Part shown: piece by piece, positions 8,459-16,940 of the stretch | How positions within the stretch are numbered: position 1 is the stretch's first letter | How the letters are laid out: every line of letters begins with the position of its first letter | Assembly: GCA_002104985.1 (NCBI GenBank) | Contig: MCGO01000269.1 | Span: 1-44,552 of the forward strand | From: Rhizoclosmatium globosum | Taxonomy: Eukaryota > Chytridiomycota > Chytridiomycetes > Chytridiales > Chytriomycetaceae | DNA: 44,552 nucleotides | Direction of reading: 5' to 3' | Translations under genes and position numbers: made by a program | The notes under the pieces: generated by a model | What the model saw: the letters and a program-made list of their open reading frames with translations, nothing else | Told to the model about the DNA's origin: nothing | The model's database searches: none

Positions 8459-11300
8459 CTACTTGCAGGTAACCTCATCCTCTTTTTGATTCCTCTTAAG
8501 TAATCTTAAAGCTCTTTGTTCTGCGGCGCCAGTAACTACAGGCGGTTGGATAATCTTTTCGACTGGTTTGGCTTTTGCCTTTCTTTTCTGCTGTTGGACT
8601 TCAGTTGAAGTCGTGTCAATCTCAAGTGGTATTGCTAAGTCACCACTAACTTTCTCAGACATTCTCTCTTTCATCTTTTTGTATTCATTCCATAAAGGCC
8701 TATACTTTCTTTTATTTTGTTCCCAGAAGTCACTTATAACTTCCAAGGGCATATCCTCTTCCCGTTGCCAATGGCGTTCCTTTCGTCCCCACATCTCCCA
8801 ACTGGTGAGATACTCAAAGGAGGTTGGATTGACAGTCTTTTTAACATCTAAGATTTTATCAATAATTAATTTTGGGTTATCAATGTCTTCTTGGCTAAAA
8901 GTAGGGTCAATCTTTGCAAGTAGCCAAGGGCTTGCACCGGATGCATATTGTTGTTTGTGGGTAGGTCTTCTTGTTAGCTTCTCATCGTCTAACCATTTCT
9001 TGTACTCAGTCTCAAAGTCATCACCTGCTAATTTCATGGCATCCTCTGCACTGTCAACAGGTACTCGCGCTGTGAATGGTCTGAGTCGACTAGCATGCAC
9101 TGTTCTAACAACAATTTGGTTACCAGGGAATCGTTCAACGACTCTATATTTTGTTTGAGCGTCTCCTTCCGCTCGGTCAACAATTCTAACAGGTCCAACC
9201 CATCGTGGAATAAACTTCTTTCCAACTTTAAGGCGTTGCGCTTCAGCAGTAAGGGGAACCGCCAACCAGGCACGTTCTCCTACTCTAAATTCATGAGAAG
9301 GGTCAACAGTACTATTTGTTTGGGTTGCATACTTTTCTTGTTCTTTATTAACATTATCTATAATGACAGATCTAGAAGCTTGTAGGCCTCTTACTAATCT
9401 CTCAGTAAATGATTTGATGTCTTCTGGTGAGGTTTCACCAACCACCGCTACATCATCAAAGTCACAGTCCATCTCATTCACTAAAGTAATGGGAGTTTCA
9501 TCATTTGCGGGTTCAAAGTCATTAATTATGAAAGTTTGGATAGGAGCTTCGTCAAATAAGAAGGATTCACCAACTGTAAAGAATTGAGTGGCTCCATCCC
9601 ACAAAGGGACACCTCTCACTACAACAAAGTCTTTAGTAGTTGCATCAACTAAAGGTATGATGTAATCCACATATGTTTTAGTGGTAAAGTTATAGGCGCG
9701 GTACATACAGCGTAAAATACCTGGTGTTCCCAAGAACAGCTGAGGTTCAGGGTTATCTTCAGGGAGACTATCAGGTAAGTTGTTTCCTATTTGTATTAAG
9801 TTCTTTCGGGAGAAGACATTTATTATTCTTTTTGCAGGTTTGTTCTCAAGTACAGTTCTAACTTTGCCATCCGCTGTTGCCGTTCCAATGCGGAAGTTCC
9901 CAATTCTTGGGATATCTGTACCGTCTTCTAATTTAAAAGTATATGGAACTGGGTAGTCTGTTCGGTAATCTTGTTTTGGGTGTAAGTTGTGAATGAGGAC
10001 TATTGCATCTAAGTTGTATTTTTCAAACAGTTTCCTCAATACGCGTTGTGGGTTATATTCTGTTTCGTATCCATAAAGATGTTTGGATAGTTTACTTTGA
10101 ATAAACTGTCGAAAGGATCGGTAGGACGCGATGGCTATTTTAGGGAGTTTTTCCGGGAATGGTTCTTCAACAGTTTCTTGGGAAGTCATAGTGAGTGTCT
10201 GTGGGGTGGGGTCAAGAGAAGTTGGTTTTTCAGTAAGGTCTGCCTCACAGTCAGGTAGGACTTTTTCAATGTCAATGGGGTTAATTCCCAGAAGTAAGTC
10301 AGAAGGTAATCGCGCGTCAAATCCATGGAACATAAAGAATGGTGTTTCTCCTGTAGTGCCATGGGTATGAGTTCTATACGCAAATAAAACATAAGGGAGT
10401 ATGGTTTCCCAATCATCAAAAGTGTATTTATTAATGTAATGTCTTATTCGTTCTGATAAGTTTTTGATAAGTTGCTCGACCATCCCATTTGCTCTGGGCC
10501 AGTAGGGACTGGTGAACGTCTTATAAAATCCAAATCTCCTGGAGAGTTGCAACATAAGATTGCTGTTGAAGGGTTCTCCACCGTCAGAATGTAAGTAAAC
10601 AGGGACGCCGGTATGGCAGAATACTTTCTCTACTAACGCCTCAGCGACTGTTTTGGCTTTAAGGTCCGGTATTGGGATGGCTTCTGCCCATTTAGTGAAA
10701 GAGTCTACAACAACCATGATGTATTTGTTACCTGTTTTCTCATCTGGTTTTGGTGGTTGCATAAAGTCAACAAACACTCTTTCCCAAGGGTGTTTTCCAA
10801 TTGGAATTGGAAAGACATATCCAGCTTTTTGCCGGAAATCTTTGGCAGTATTACATTCAGGACAAGATTTTATTTCATTTTCTAAATCGTTCTTTACTGT
10901 TGGCCACCAATAGCGATCAAGGAGGGGTGTATAAACTTTCTCAAACCCATAATGTCCAGCAAACAGGTCGAGTGGAGGAGATCCAGGATTTCTCGTCGCA
11001 TGTTGTCTGGTACACATAGCGTCACGCGCGCTGGTTGCTTTCGAACTTGTTGTTTTGAGGCGTTATGGATTTTGAAAAGGAGTCCATTGCTGTCGACGAT
11101 GAGGTCCTTTGACAATGCAATTAGGTTATCTTTTGTTAAAGTTGTTTCACCCTCCTTTGGTTCAGGTACTGTACCATACTGGCGAAATCTTAAAAGTGGG
11201 CCAAAGTGGGTATCGGCGAGTTGAAGTTCGCGGATTTCCTTAACTGTTTTACCTGAATTCGGTAATGTTATGTTAAGATTTGTTTCAAGGTTATCGATGT
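8459..11300 (-). CDS. Retrotransposon integrase with chromodomain
   Basis: The main open frame runs from 11017 to 8459 (852 codons). The N-terminal zinc-binding region begins upstream in another frame (about 11300-10975), and a one-base break falls between the two His of its HHCC motif (near 10960-10972); the Cys pair reads SCPEC. The catalytic core shows FVDFM, LHSDGGEP and GMVEQ, with exactly 35 residues between the second Asp and the Glu (D,D35E). After it come an unrecognised block, a GPY/F-like region (VGERAWLAVPL to HASRLRPF, about 9070-9300) and a chromodomain at about 8735-8876 (IIDKILDVKK, YLTSWEMWGRKERHWQREED). Chromodomains of this class direct integration to modified chromatin. 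The protein would insert the cDNA into chromosomes. Confidence 0.93.
9420..10290 (-). other. Unrecognised ~285-residue block inside the integrase
   Basis: In ordinary Ty3/gypsy integrases the catalytic core is followed within a short linker by a helix and the GPY/F region. Here the core ends near PSDLLLGINPI, and the usual helix (RLVRGLQASRSVIIDNVNKE) resumes only about 285 residues later. The block between is predicted globular rather than low-complexity: it has mixed strand-like segments such as YDAIVLIHNLH-type and YVDYIIPLVDATTKDFVVV. I recognise no family. It is in the same open frame as the rest of the integrase, so it is a true insertion, not a nested element with its own ends. Confidence 0.6.
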
Positions 11301-12211
11301 TTACATCTGAACAGAAGGTATAGTATTGAGATTCTCTTTATTTGTCCATGATGTTCTGTCAATCAAAATTGATTTATCATTTCCGTGGAAAGTTGTGTGT
11401 AACTGCAGGGCGACGTGGTCGCTTTCCCATTTTCTTGAGTCGATCCTCACGTCGAAGTGTTTCTTATCAATCCTATTGTCTATAAGTATGTGGTCAACTC
11501 TCCAAAAAGGGTATACTTTATTATCGTATGCTTTTAAAAGCCAAGTAGAGCCGTGAGGTTCTGGGTGTTTTACTCGAAAGCCGTCGTGGAAGTGTTCAGT
11601 CATTGATTTGAACCAAATTTGTTCTTCGGCGCTGATGGTTGAACCGAAACAATCCACCAAGTTTTCTTCGACGGCAAACGGCATCACATCTTTCTCCGAA
11701 TCTGGGGCAATGTTTAAGTCGCCCATAAGCAGAACAAAGTGTTTCTTACGTAGGTGTAGGCAGTGTCGTTTTAATTTTTCAAGGAAGTTTATTTTAAATA
11801 GATGTCTTTTCTCATCTCTGTTTCCACTTGGTGCTAACAGTTGACAATAGCAAAGTCGCCGAGTGTGATGGTAAGGATACGACCCTCCGGGTCAGCTTCG
11901 TCCATCGCGCCGTACGAGTGAATCTCGCCTTTCAAGTCCTTTCTCCATAGAGTGGCTACTCCGTAATGTCCCGAAAGGTTGTCGCTTATAGCGCAACTCC
12001 AATTTGGAAGGGTTTGCATTTGTGAAAGGAGTTTTGTGGACTTACGTCCCAGTCGCGTCTCTTGAAAACATATGACACTTCCTCCTAACATGTCTAGGTA
12101 TCGTTCCATAATTGTAGCCTCGGTCTGTTCTTCATTTATTTCGGTATTACTCTTTTTCCAAGCTGTGTATGAATTACTAAAACCATTTAGATTCTGAGAC
12201 GTGAAGTTCAG
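11301..12211 (-). CDS. Exonuclease III/AP-endonuclease-like (EEP) domain of the retrotransposon
   Basis: Read on the minus strand, two frames joined across one break near 11835-11850 give about 300 residues with every EEP motif block in order. These are an N-terminal SQNLNG strand with the conserved Asn (near 12200), CFQETRLG with the metal-binding Glu (near 12055), APSGNR after the NxxxP-type strand, GDLNIAPDSEKD with catalytic Asp and Asn (near 11720), RVDHILI, and the final ESDHVALQL Asp-His pair (near 11410). GDLNxA followed by an acidic pair is closer to the ExoIII/APE1 branch than to generic EEP phosphatases. The domain lies between RNase H and integrase in the same orientation, with no LINE reverse transcriptase beside it. 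It would nick DNA at abasic or other target sites. Its role in this element is unknown. Confidence 0.85.
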
Positions 12212-12231
12212 GCTTGGGCATCGCGTTCCTT

Positions 12232-12531
12232 CTAGTGGTTCGCGGTTTTTTTATAGGCCTCAAAAGATGGAATCTTTTTATTGACAGCACGTAGCTGGTC
12301 GTTCTTCTTTTGTAGTTTCTTCCATATTCCTCGCATCGTATCACCAAGTGAGGTAAATTTGTCGATTGTTTGGTTTGCAAGTTTAATAAAAGCAGTTTTA
12401 TTGTTTTGAGATAAAGCTTGAACCAATGTTGTTGGTTCTGTCTGAGTACCAACGTGCTCGAATTCTTTTTCTTTTCGTCCTAAATATACTCTTGATAGAG
12501 TGTCGGCACAATCTGCGTGTCGCCGGGACAT
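12232..12531 (-). CDS. Linker after RNase H of the retrotransposon
   Basis: This frame starts inside the end of RNase H, where ADTLSR (the conserved connection-end motif of Ty3/gypsy RNase H) reads here rather than in the upstream frame. It continues through a Lys-rich, probably helical stretch (MRGIWKKLQKKNDQLRAVNK) to a stop at 12232. The EEP domain follows in another frame, the break falling in a run of A's (T's on the plus strand, near 12246-12252). This is one segment of the polyprotein, not a separate gene. Confidence 0.6.
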   Translation of the reverse strand: MSRRHADCADTLSRVYLGRKEKEFEHVGTQTEPTTLVQALSQNNKTAFIKLANQTIDKFTSLGDTMRGIWKKLQKKNDQLRAVNKKIPSFEAYKKTANH

Positions 12532-13375
12532 GGACCAGTGTCAAGTCGTAATGCGAAAGGGCATAGGCCCATCTTGAGAACCGTCCTGTAAGTGCTCCAT
12601 TTTTGAAAAGGCTTAATAAGGCGCTATGATCGGTTTCGATAGTCGCCGGTTGGTTGAAGATATATCGATCGAAACAGGTTACTGCCCATATCACCGCGAG
12701 CCCTTCGCGATCCGTATTGAGTAACGTTTTTCGACATCTGTAAGTGTTCTGATATAAATGCGACCGGTTTACGGTCAGTTTTCTTGTTCGATTCTCCTTG
12801 AATAAAAGAGCTCCGCCGAGTCCCGTGCCGGACGCATCGCACTCAATCACTAATTTATCACCTTCTTTTGGAATTGTCATAAGCGAATCCTTACAAAGTT
12901 CGCGTATAAGTGTATCGAAGGCGTGTTGACACCAAGGGTCCCAAATAAACTTTATACCGTCTTTTATTAAATTATAAAGAGGTGCTGATATATTAGCAAA
13001 ATCTTTAATAAAACGTCGGAAGTATTGCGCGAACCCTAAGAATCGTTGCATTTTGGGGACGCTTGTTGGCCGTTCCCAATTTCGTAGGTCCTGCATTTTA
13101 CTTGGATCTTTTCTGAGGCCGTCCTCGGAGATTACATGTCCTAAGAAAGGGAGTGAAGTATGGAAGAGTTTACATTTACTTGGTTTCAATTTTAAGTTGA
13201 ACTGTTCGAGTCTACTGAAAATCTCTTCTAAGTGTTTGAAGTGTTCGTCAACCGAGTCACTAAACACTATAATGTCGTCGACATAAACCATGGCGAAGAC
13301 CCATTTAAGGCCGGAAAGCACTCGATCCATTGCGCGCTGAAATGTTGGGGGTGAGTTAATTAATCCAAAAGGCAT
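12398..13375 (-). CDS. Reverse transcriptase C-terminal half and RNase H
   Basis: The frame carries MPFGLINSPPTFQRAMD, the YVDDIIVFSDS catalytic box, LGHVISEDGL and the thumb region FLGFAQYFRRFIKDF. RNase H motifs follow: ECDASGTGLGGALL (Asp), an EGLAVIWAV block (Glu) and ETDHSALLSL (Asp). Inside RNase H, about 12710-12800, the middle part (DRKPVAFISEHL) reads in the alternative frame, so two compensating breaks lie there. At the 3' end the frame shifts again near 12530. All catalytic residues of both enzymes are present. Confidence 0.9.
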   Translation of the reverse strand: MPFGLINSPPTFQRAMDRVLSGLKWVFAMVYVDDIIVFSDSVDEHFKHLEEIFSRLEQFNLKLKPSKCKLFHTSLPFLGHVISEDGLRKDPSKMQDLRNWERPTSVPKMQRFLGFAQYFRRFIKDFANISAPLYNLIKDGIKFIWDPWCQHAFDTLIRELCKDSLMTIPKEGDKLVIECDASGTGLGGALLFKENRTRKLTVNRSHLYQNTYRCRKTLLNTDREGLAVIWAVTCFDRYIFNQPATIETDHSALLSLFKNGALTGRFSRWAYALSHYDLTLVHVPATRRLCRHSIKSIFRTKRKRIRARWYSDRTNNIGSSFISKQ

Positions 13376-13905
13376 AACCTTGAATTCGTAAAGTCCTTGA
13401 CTGGATATGAACGCCGTTTTGTGTCTGTCTTCTTCAGCGACGGGGATTTGCCAAAAACCCGAGAGTAAATCAAAACAACTAAAAATCTTTTTATTGCTAA
13501 CAGCGTCGAAGATTTCCTCAATTCGAGGGAGGGGTATCGGTCGGGTATGGTCATGGCGTTGAGTTTTCTGAAGTCAACACAAAATCGCCAAGATCCATCC
13601 GACTTTTTCGCAAGTACTACTGGTGATGCGAATTGGGATTTAGATGGTTCAATTACGTTTCCTGTGATCATCTTACCAGTGTGGTCTTTAAGTATAGCAG
13701 TCCTTCCCAAACCTTCAGGATATGGGTTGGTATGTGGTATCTTTGCACCTGGTTTGAGTTTAATTTCATGTGGTGGCAGTCTTTCCGTACCCGTTACAAT
13801 GCCTTCACGGAAGACGTTCACGAAGCGCCGTATCATAGCGTCCATTCGTGCGAGTACGTCATCCCGAAAGTTCCAGAGATATGAGAGTGTGGAATCTTTT
13901 CCCAA
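13360..13905 (-). CDS. Reverse transcriptase N-terminal half
   Basis: The segment contains FREGIVTGTERLPPHEIKLK, then IEPSKSQFASPVVLAKKSDG and FCVDFRKLNAMTIPDRYP, the fingers and palm-A entry motifs of Ty3/gypsy RT. After RYP the family sequence continues in the -1 frame (PLPRIEE, FSCFDLLSGFWQI), so the break sits at a CCCC run near 13535-13540. The catalytic Asp of motif A (CFDLLSG) is therefore present but in the other frame. Confidence 0.9.
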   Translation of the reverse strand: MGKDSTLSYLWNFRDDVLARMDAMIRRFVNVFREGIVTGTERLPPHEIKLKPGAKIPHTNPYPEGLGRTAILKDHTGKMITGNVIEPSKSQFASPVVLAKKSDGSWRFCVDFRKLNAMTIPDRYPSLELRKSSTLLAIKRFLVVLIYSRVFGKSPSLKKTDTKRRSYPVKDFTNSRLCLLD

Positions 13906-14486
13906 ATTTCATCATCCGTCAATGTACTTGCCGGCGGTAAGTAATCGAGATGATCCTCTCTGCTCTTATCCTTTGTCGGTATAGAGTTCATGATGGGATT
14001 GGAAATATGATCTTCGTCTATTTCGGTAGTGTATGTCTCTAGTGTTTGATAAGTACATATACTTTTCGGTTTCGTTAGAGAGTATTTACGTAGAGAAGAT
14101 CGGCGGTATTCGGGGTGATCTCCGTTGATAACACTAGCAAATGGCTTTTGTTCGTCAAAGTTTGGGACTTGGGGTTGTTCGTAGACCGACGGTATTGACC
14201 AATTCGATTCATCCGATACTATACTATAACAGTCGTCATCCAGAGTTTCGTCTTCATCGATAGTTAGTGTTTCAAAATCAAGAGCCGTTTCTGAATAGTC
14301 AGTGTTTTTATTTAAGAAATCATAAGTAAAGGGGGAGACGAAATCTTCGACTTCCTCCAAGATTGGAGTGTTCGATAATAATGATACAAGTTCCTCTTCA
14401 TTAGCGGGCTGTAATATACTGCATAGAGTCGCCATTTCGATTAAGGCCGATGGGTCATCCAAGATTTCCTGATTCAATGTTATCAC
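13833..14486 (-). CDS. Acidic linker between protease and RT
   Basis: About 217 codons, acidic and Ser-rich (DEDETLDDDC), without recognised motifs, connect protease to RT. The open frame extends a little upstream of 14486, overlapping the end of the protease frame in the -1 phase, and its last residues overlap the RT frame. It is best seen as a polyprotein spacer. Confidence 0.55.
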   Translation of the reverse strand: MITLNQEILDDPSALIEMATLCSILQPANEEELVSLLSNTPILEEVEDFVSPFTYDFLNKNTDYSETALDFETLTIDEDETLDDDCYSIVSDESNWSIPSVYEQPQVPNFDEQKPFASVINGDHPEYRRSSLRKYSLTKPKSICTYQTLETYTTEIDEDHISNPIMNSIPTKDKSREDHLDYLPPASTLTDDEIWEKIPHSHISGTFGMTYSHEWTL

Positions 14487-15763
14487 TCCGATAGTGTTGA
14501 CATTACACGTCCGACCGTTGTCCCTTTAGGTAACTTCTTCGCATGAGGCTGGTCGTAGTCTAAGAGTACAACAGCTTCTCCTTTTGTGAGTTTTTCTAGG
14601 TCAACGATGGTGTTGGTGCAGTAAATCCCGTTGTCTTGCATCGATTCGATTCCCTGAATCAAACATGCTCGTTCCTTCGGGTTCTTCGGGGTTATCGCTT
14701 TCTCCACCGTGACTTTTGCCATTGTTTCGTGTCCTGGCAACAGGAGTAAGTCGTCAACTAATTTTACCAAGGCTAACCCTTTTTCTTTCACTTGTTCGTC
14801 ATCCTCTTGCATAAGCGAGGACGGGTCCTGATATCTATGGAACGAGTGGAGAGGGGTATGTTTCAAGATGTATTTATTGTCTTTTAATGGTAACTTCCAA
14901 GTACATACATCTTCATCGAGTAGCAGGTTGCACCTAAAAATAGCCATTCCCGGGTTTCCCATAAGGATCGGCTTTGGGCACGCGGGCATAATGTAAAACT
15001 TTACCGGTCGATTGTAGAAGTTGGATTCACCAAGAGCGATTCGAAGATAGGTGAATCCCAAGATCGGGACGGAACCTCCAACACCGGTGTTCTGTAGTGC
15101 CGGCGGTACCTTCTGGATTGAGATGTTACCGGGTAATGATCTCAGGAAATCTAGGGTGATAACGTTAACGTTTGAACAAGAATCCATTGGTAATGTAATT
15201 GGGACACCATTAACGAATCCTGATACAGTAGCAATGGTGAAGATTCTTTCCTCGGTTGCTCTTTCTGCATCGATTGGCTTTCGAGTTATTGCCGTGAAGG
15301 TTTTTGGCCCTAATTTATAGGGCGATGGTTCGTCGTAATATTGAAACCCATATTCGTCCTGATATTGGACTTTGTTACTAAACGTGACTCGTTTAGGGCT
15401 GTACCTTCGTTCGATTGTTTCATTTACTGCTGGGGTTTTGATACAGCTTTTGAGTGGTGTGTCTAAATTGGTTTTGATAGGGGCCGGCTGGGCCCAATAA
15501 GTTGTAAGCTTATTCAATTCAGGGCTAGTGGCCTTACACTTCGGCGTCTCAATTTCAAATTCTGTTACGGGGAGGTTCAAGGCCTCCCCTGTTTCTCGTT
15601 CGTCTATTTCGAGTTGGTCGAGCGACTTTTTATAGCTCTCGTATAGGGCTGCAATAGTTTCTTCAGGGAGTTTATTAATGAGCTCGAAATGAGGGGTTTT
15701 TATTGTATTTGTCGAGTTATCAGATGTCGTCGGCTGTACCTGATTCATTCGGCTAACCATCAT
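14483..15763 (-). CDS. Retropepsin-like protease region
   Basis: This 426-codon frame starts at an ATG overlapping the stop of the preceding gag frame (ATGA at 15760-15763). At 15171-15190 it has the active-site segment PMDSCSNVNVIT, preceded by GFVNGVPITLP and followed downstream by ILGFTYLRIAL and PILMGNPGMA, the strand pattern of a retroviral-type aspartic protease. The usual Gly after Asp-Ser/Thr is replaced by Cys. It would process the polyprotein. Confidence 0.75.
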   Translation of the reverse strand: MMVSRMNQVQPTTSDNSTNTIKTPHFELINKLPEETIAALYESYKKSLDQLEIDERETGEALNLPVTEFEIETPKCKATSPELNKLTTYWAQPAPIKTNLDTPLKSCIKTPAVNETIERRYSPKRVTFSNKVQYQDEYGFQYYDEPSPYKLGPKTFTAITRKPIDAERATEERIFTIATVSGFVNGVPITLPMDSCSNVNVITLDFLRSLPGNISIQKVPPALQNTGVGGSVPILGFTYLRIALGESNFYNRPVKFYIMPACPKPILMGNPGMAIFRCNLLLDEDVCTWKLPLKDNKYILKHTPLHSFHRYQDPSSLMQEDDEQVKEKGLALVKLVDDLLLLPGHETMAKVTVEKAITPKNPKERACLIQGIESMQDNGIYCTNTIVDLEKLTKGEAVVLLDYDQPHAKKLPKGTTVGRVMSTLSE

Positions 15764-16878
15764 CGGCTCAACTTGAACGAAACTATCATTCGATTCTCTA
15801 GTATTTCTCGTGTCCTTCTTTTCAGTTTCGTTTTTGAGGTCGCTGTATTAGATGGTTCGAGGAGGACACGATAATTGCCTCTAATTGCTTCAACAATCCA
15901 TTCACTTTGTTTGGTGGGAGAATTAACTTTATTGGTACTTTTTGTGTCTTCCGACGCCGTATCCATCAAAAAAGAAGAATTTGAAATAAAAGTTCCTGTT
16001 GACACTTGGTTTAGGTCTCTCGGTTTCTGTTTGGTCGATATTAGATTCGAAGTGCTGTGTTGTAAATGACTTAACTGTTGTGTTCCCTTCCGTGGGTTTG
16101 GGCAATGTCTTGCAATATGACCCACTTCACCGCAGTTGTAGCACGTACGAGGGTCACCTGACTCAATCCCCATCGCCATTGTGAATAAACCAATTTCGTC
16201 GATTGTCATTGGAGCTTCGCCAGCACATCCGAGATCGGCGTCGTGGTTGTTGAGAGCTTCCACAATGAACGACTCCAGTACTCCTTTTGGCGAGTTTTGT
16301 GGTACGCGGCTCTTCACCTGATCCCTTGGAGGTAAGCGACCAAGTCGCTGAGACGTACCGTTGTACACGTTTGCAGCGACATCAGACGTCTTCTGATATC
16401 CCAATTCCTTGAGAGCTGCTTCGAGTGACTTCTTGTCTAAATTCGTACTCGTTGTTCCGGTTTGGGGTGTGTCGTCGCAATCCAGTGCACTCGCAATGTG
16501 TTCCATTGTGACGTCGTCGCTTTCGTAGTCTTGAATCGTTCCTTGGCCATCAGGCAATCGTACTTCACGTTTGAACAAGAGATCTCGAACTGTTTGGTTT
16601 TCCGGCCATCCGACAATGAAGACATACTTGAGTTCACGGGCGGTGAGTTGGCGATGGTCCACCTGTTGGTTGTTCATGAGTTCCAGTTGTGTTCCCTGAG
16701 TGATAGCCTTCACACCGGGGACAGCCTTCCAGCTCTTGACTGAGCGGTAGAATTTTTCCACATCGTGGGATCTGGTGTAGAATCGATCGAAGACGTCCAG
16801 GACTTCTTGGAACGAGTGGGTGTGACGGGCTTTTGCGTAGAAGTTCTTCGCGGAGGCATCACCATCAATGCCGTACAT
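15760..16878 (-). CDS. Gag, C-terminal part with CCHC zinc knuckle
   Basis: The frame contains a capsid-like helical region (NFYAKARHTHSFQEVLDVFD, then LKYVFIVGWPENQTVRDLLF) and one zinc knuckle, CYNCGEVGHIARHC (C-x2-C-x4-H-x4-C), near 16095-16140. The same frame is open upstream to about 16955, where it overlaps the end of the larger N-terminal gag frame. The knuckle binds genomic RNA for packaging. Confidence 0.85.
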   Translation of the reverse strand: MYGIDGDASAKNFYAKARHTHSFQEVLDVFDRFYTRSHDVEKFYRSVKSWKAVPGVKAITQGTQLELMNNQQVDHRQLTARELKYVFIVGWPENQTVRDLLFKREVRLPDGQGTIQDYESDDVTMEHIASALDCDDTPQTGTTSTNLDKKSLEAALKELGYQKTSDVAANVYNGTSQRLGRLPPRDQVKSRVPQNSPKGVLESFIVEALNNHDADLGCAGEAPMTIDEIGLFTMAMGIESGDPRTCYNCGEVGHIARHCPNPRKGTQQLSHLQHSTSNLISTKQKPRDLNQVSTGTFISNSSFLMDTASEDTKSTNKVNSPTKQSEWIVEAIRGNYRVLLEPSNTATSKTKLKRRTREILENRMIVSFKLSR

Positions 16879-16940
16879 GAAGAGGCCCTGAATAAAGCCG
16901 CGGTCGTCGGCAAAGAGTCCCGATGGCGAAACGTCTTGGA

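Noticed and set aside
8568..9158. 196-codon plus-strand frame inside the retrotransposon
   Set aside because: It is the complement of the integrase and chromodomain coding region.
11301..12211. EEP domain as remnant of a LINE nested in the LTR element
   Set aside because: No LINE RT, poly(A) tail, or target duplication borders it, and the flanking RNase H and integrase segments are adjacent and complete. Captured domain is the better reading.
15760..15763. ATGA stop-start overlap as translational coupling between gag and protease frames
   Set aside because: It may be real, but the shift is of the same -1 type as many breaks within single enzymes of this element, so it is more likely another lost base than a designed reinitiation site.
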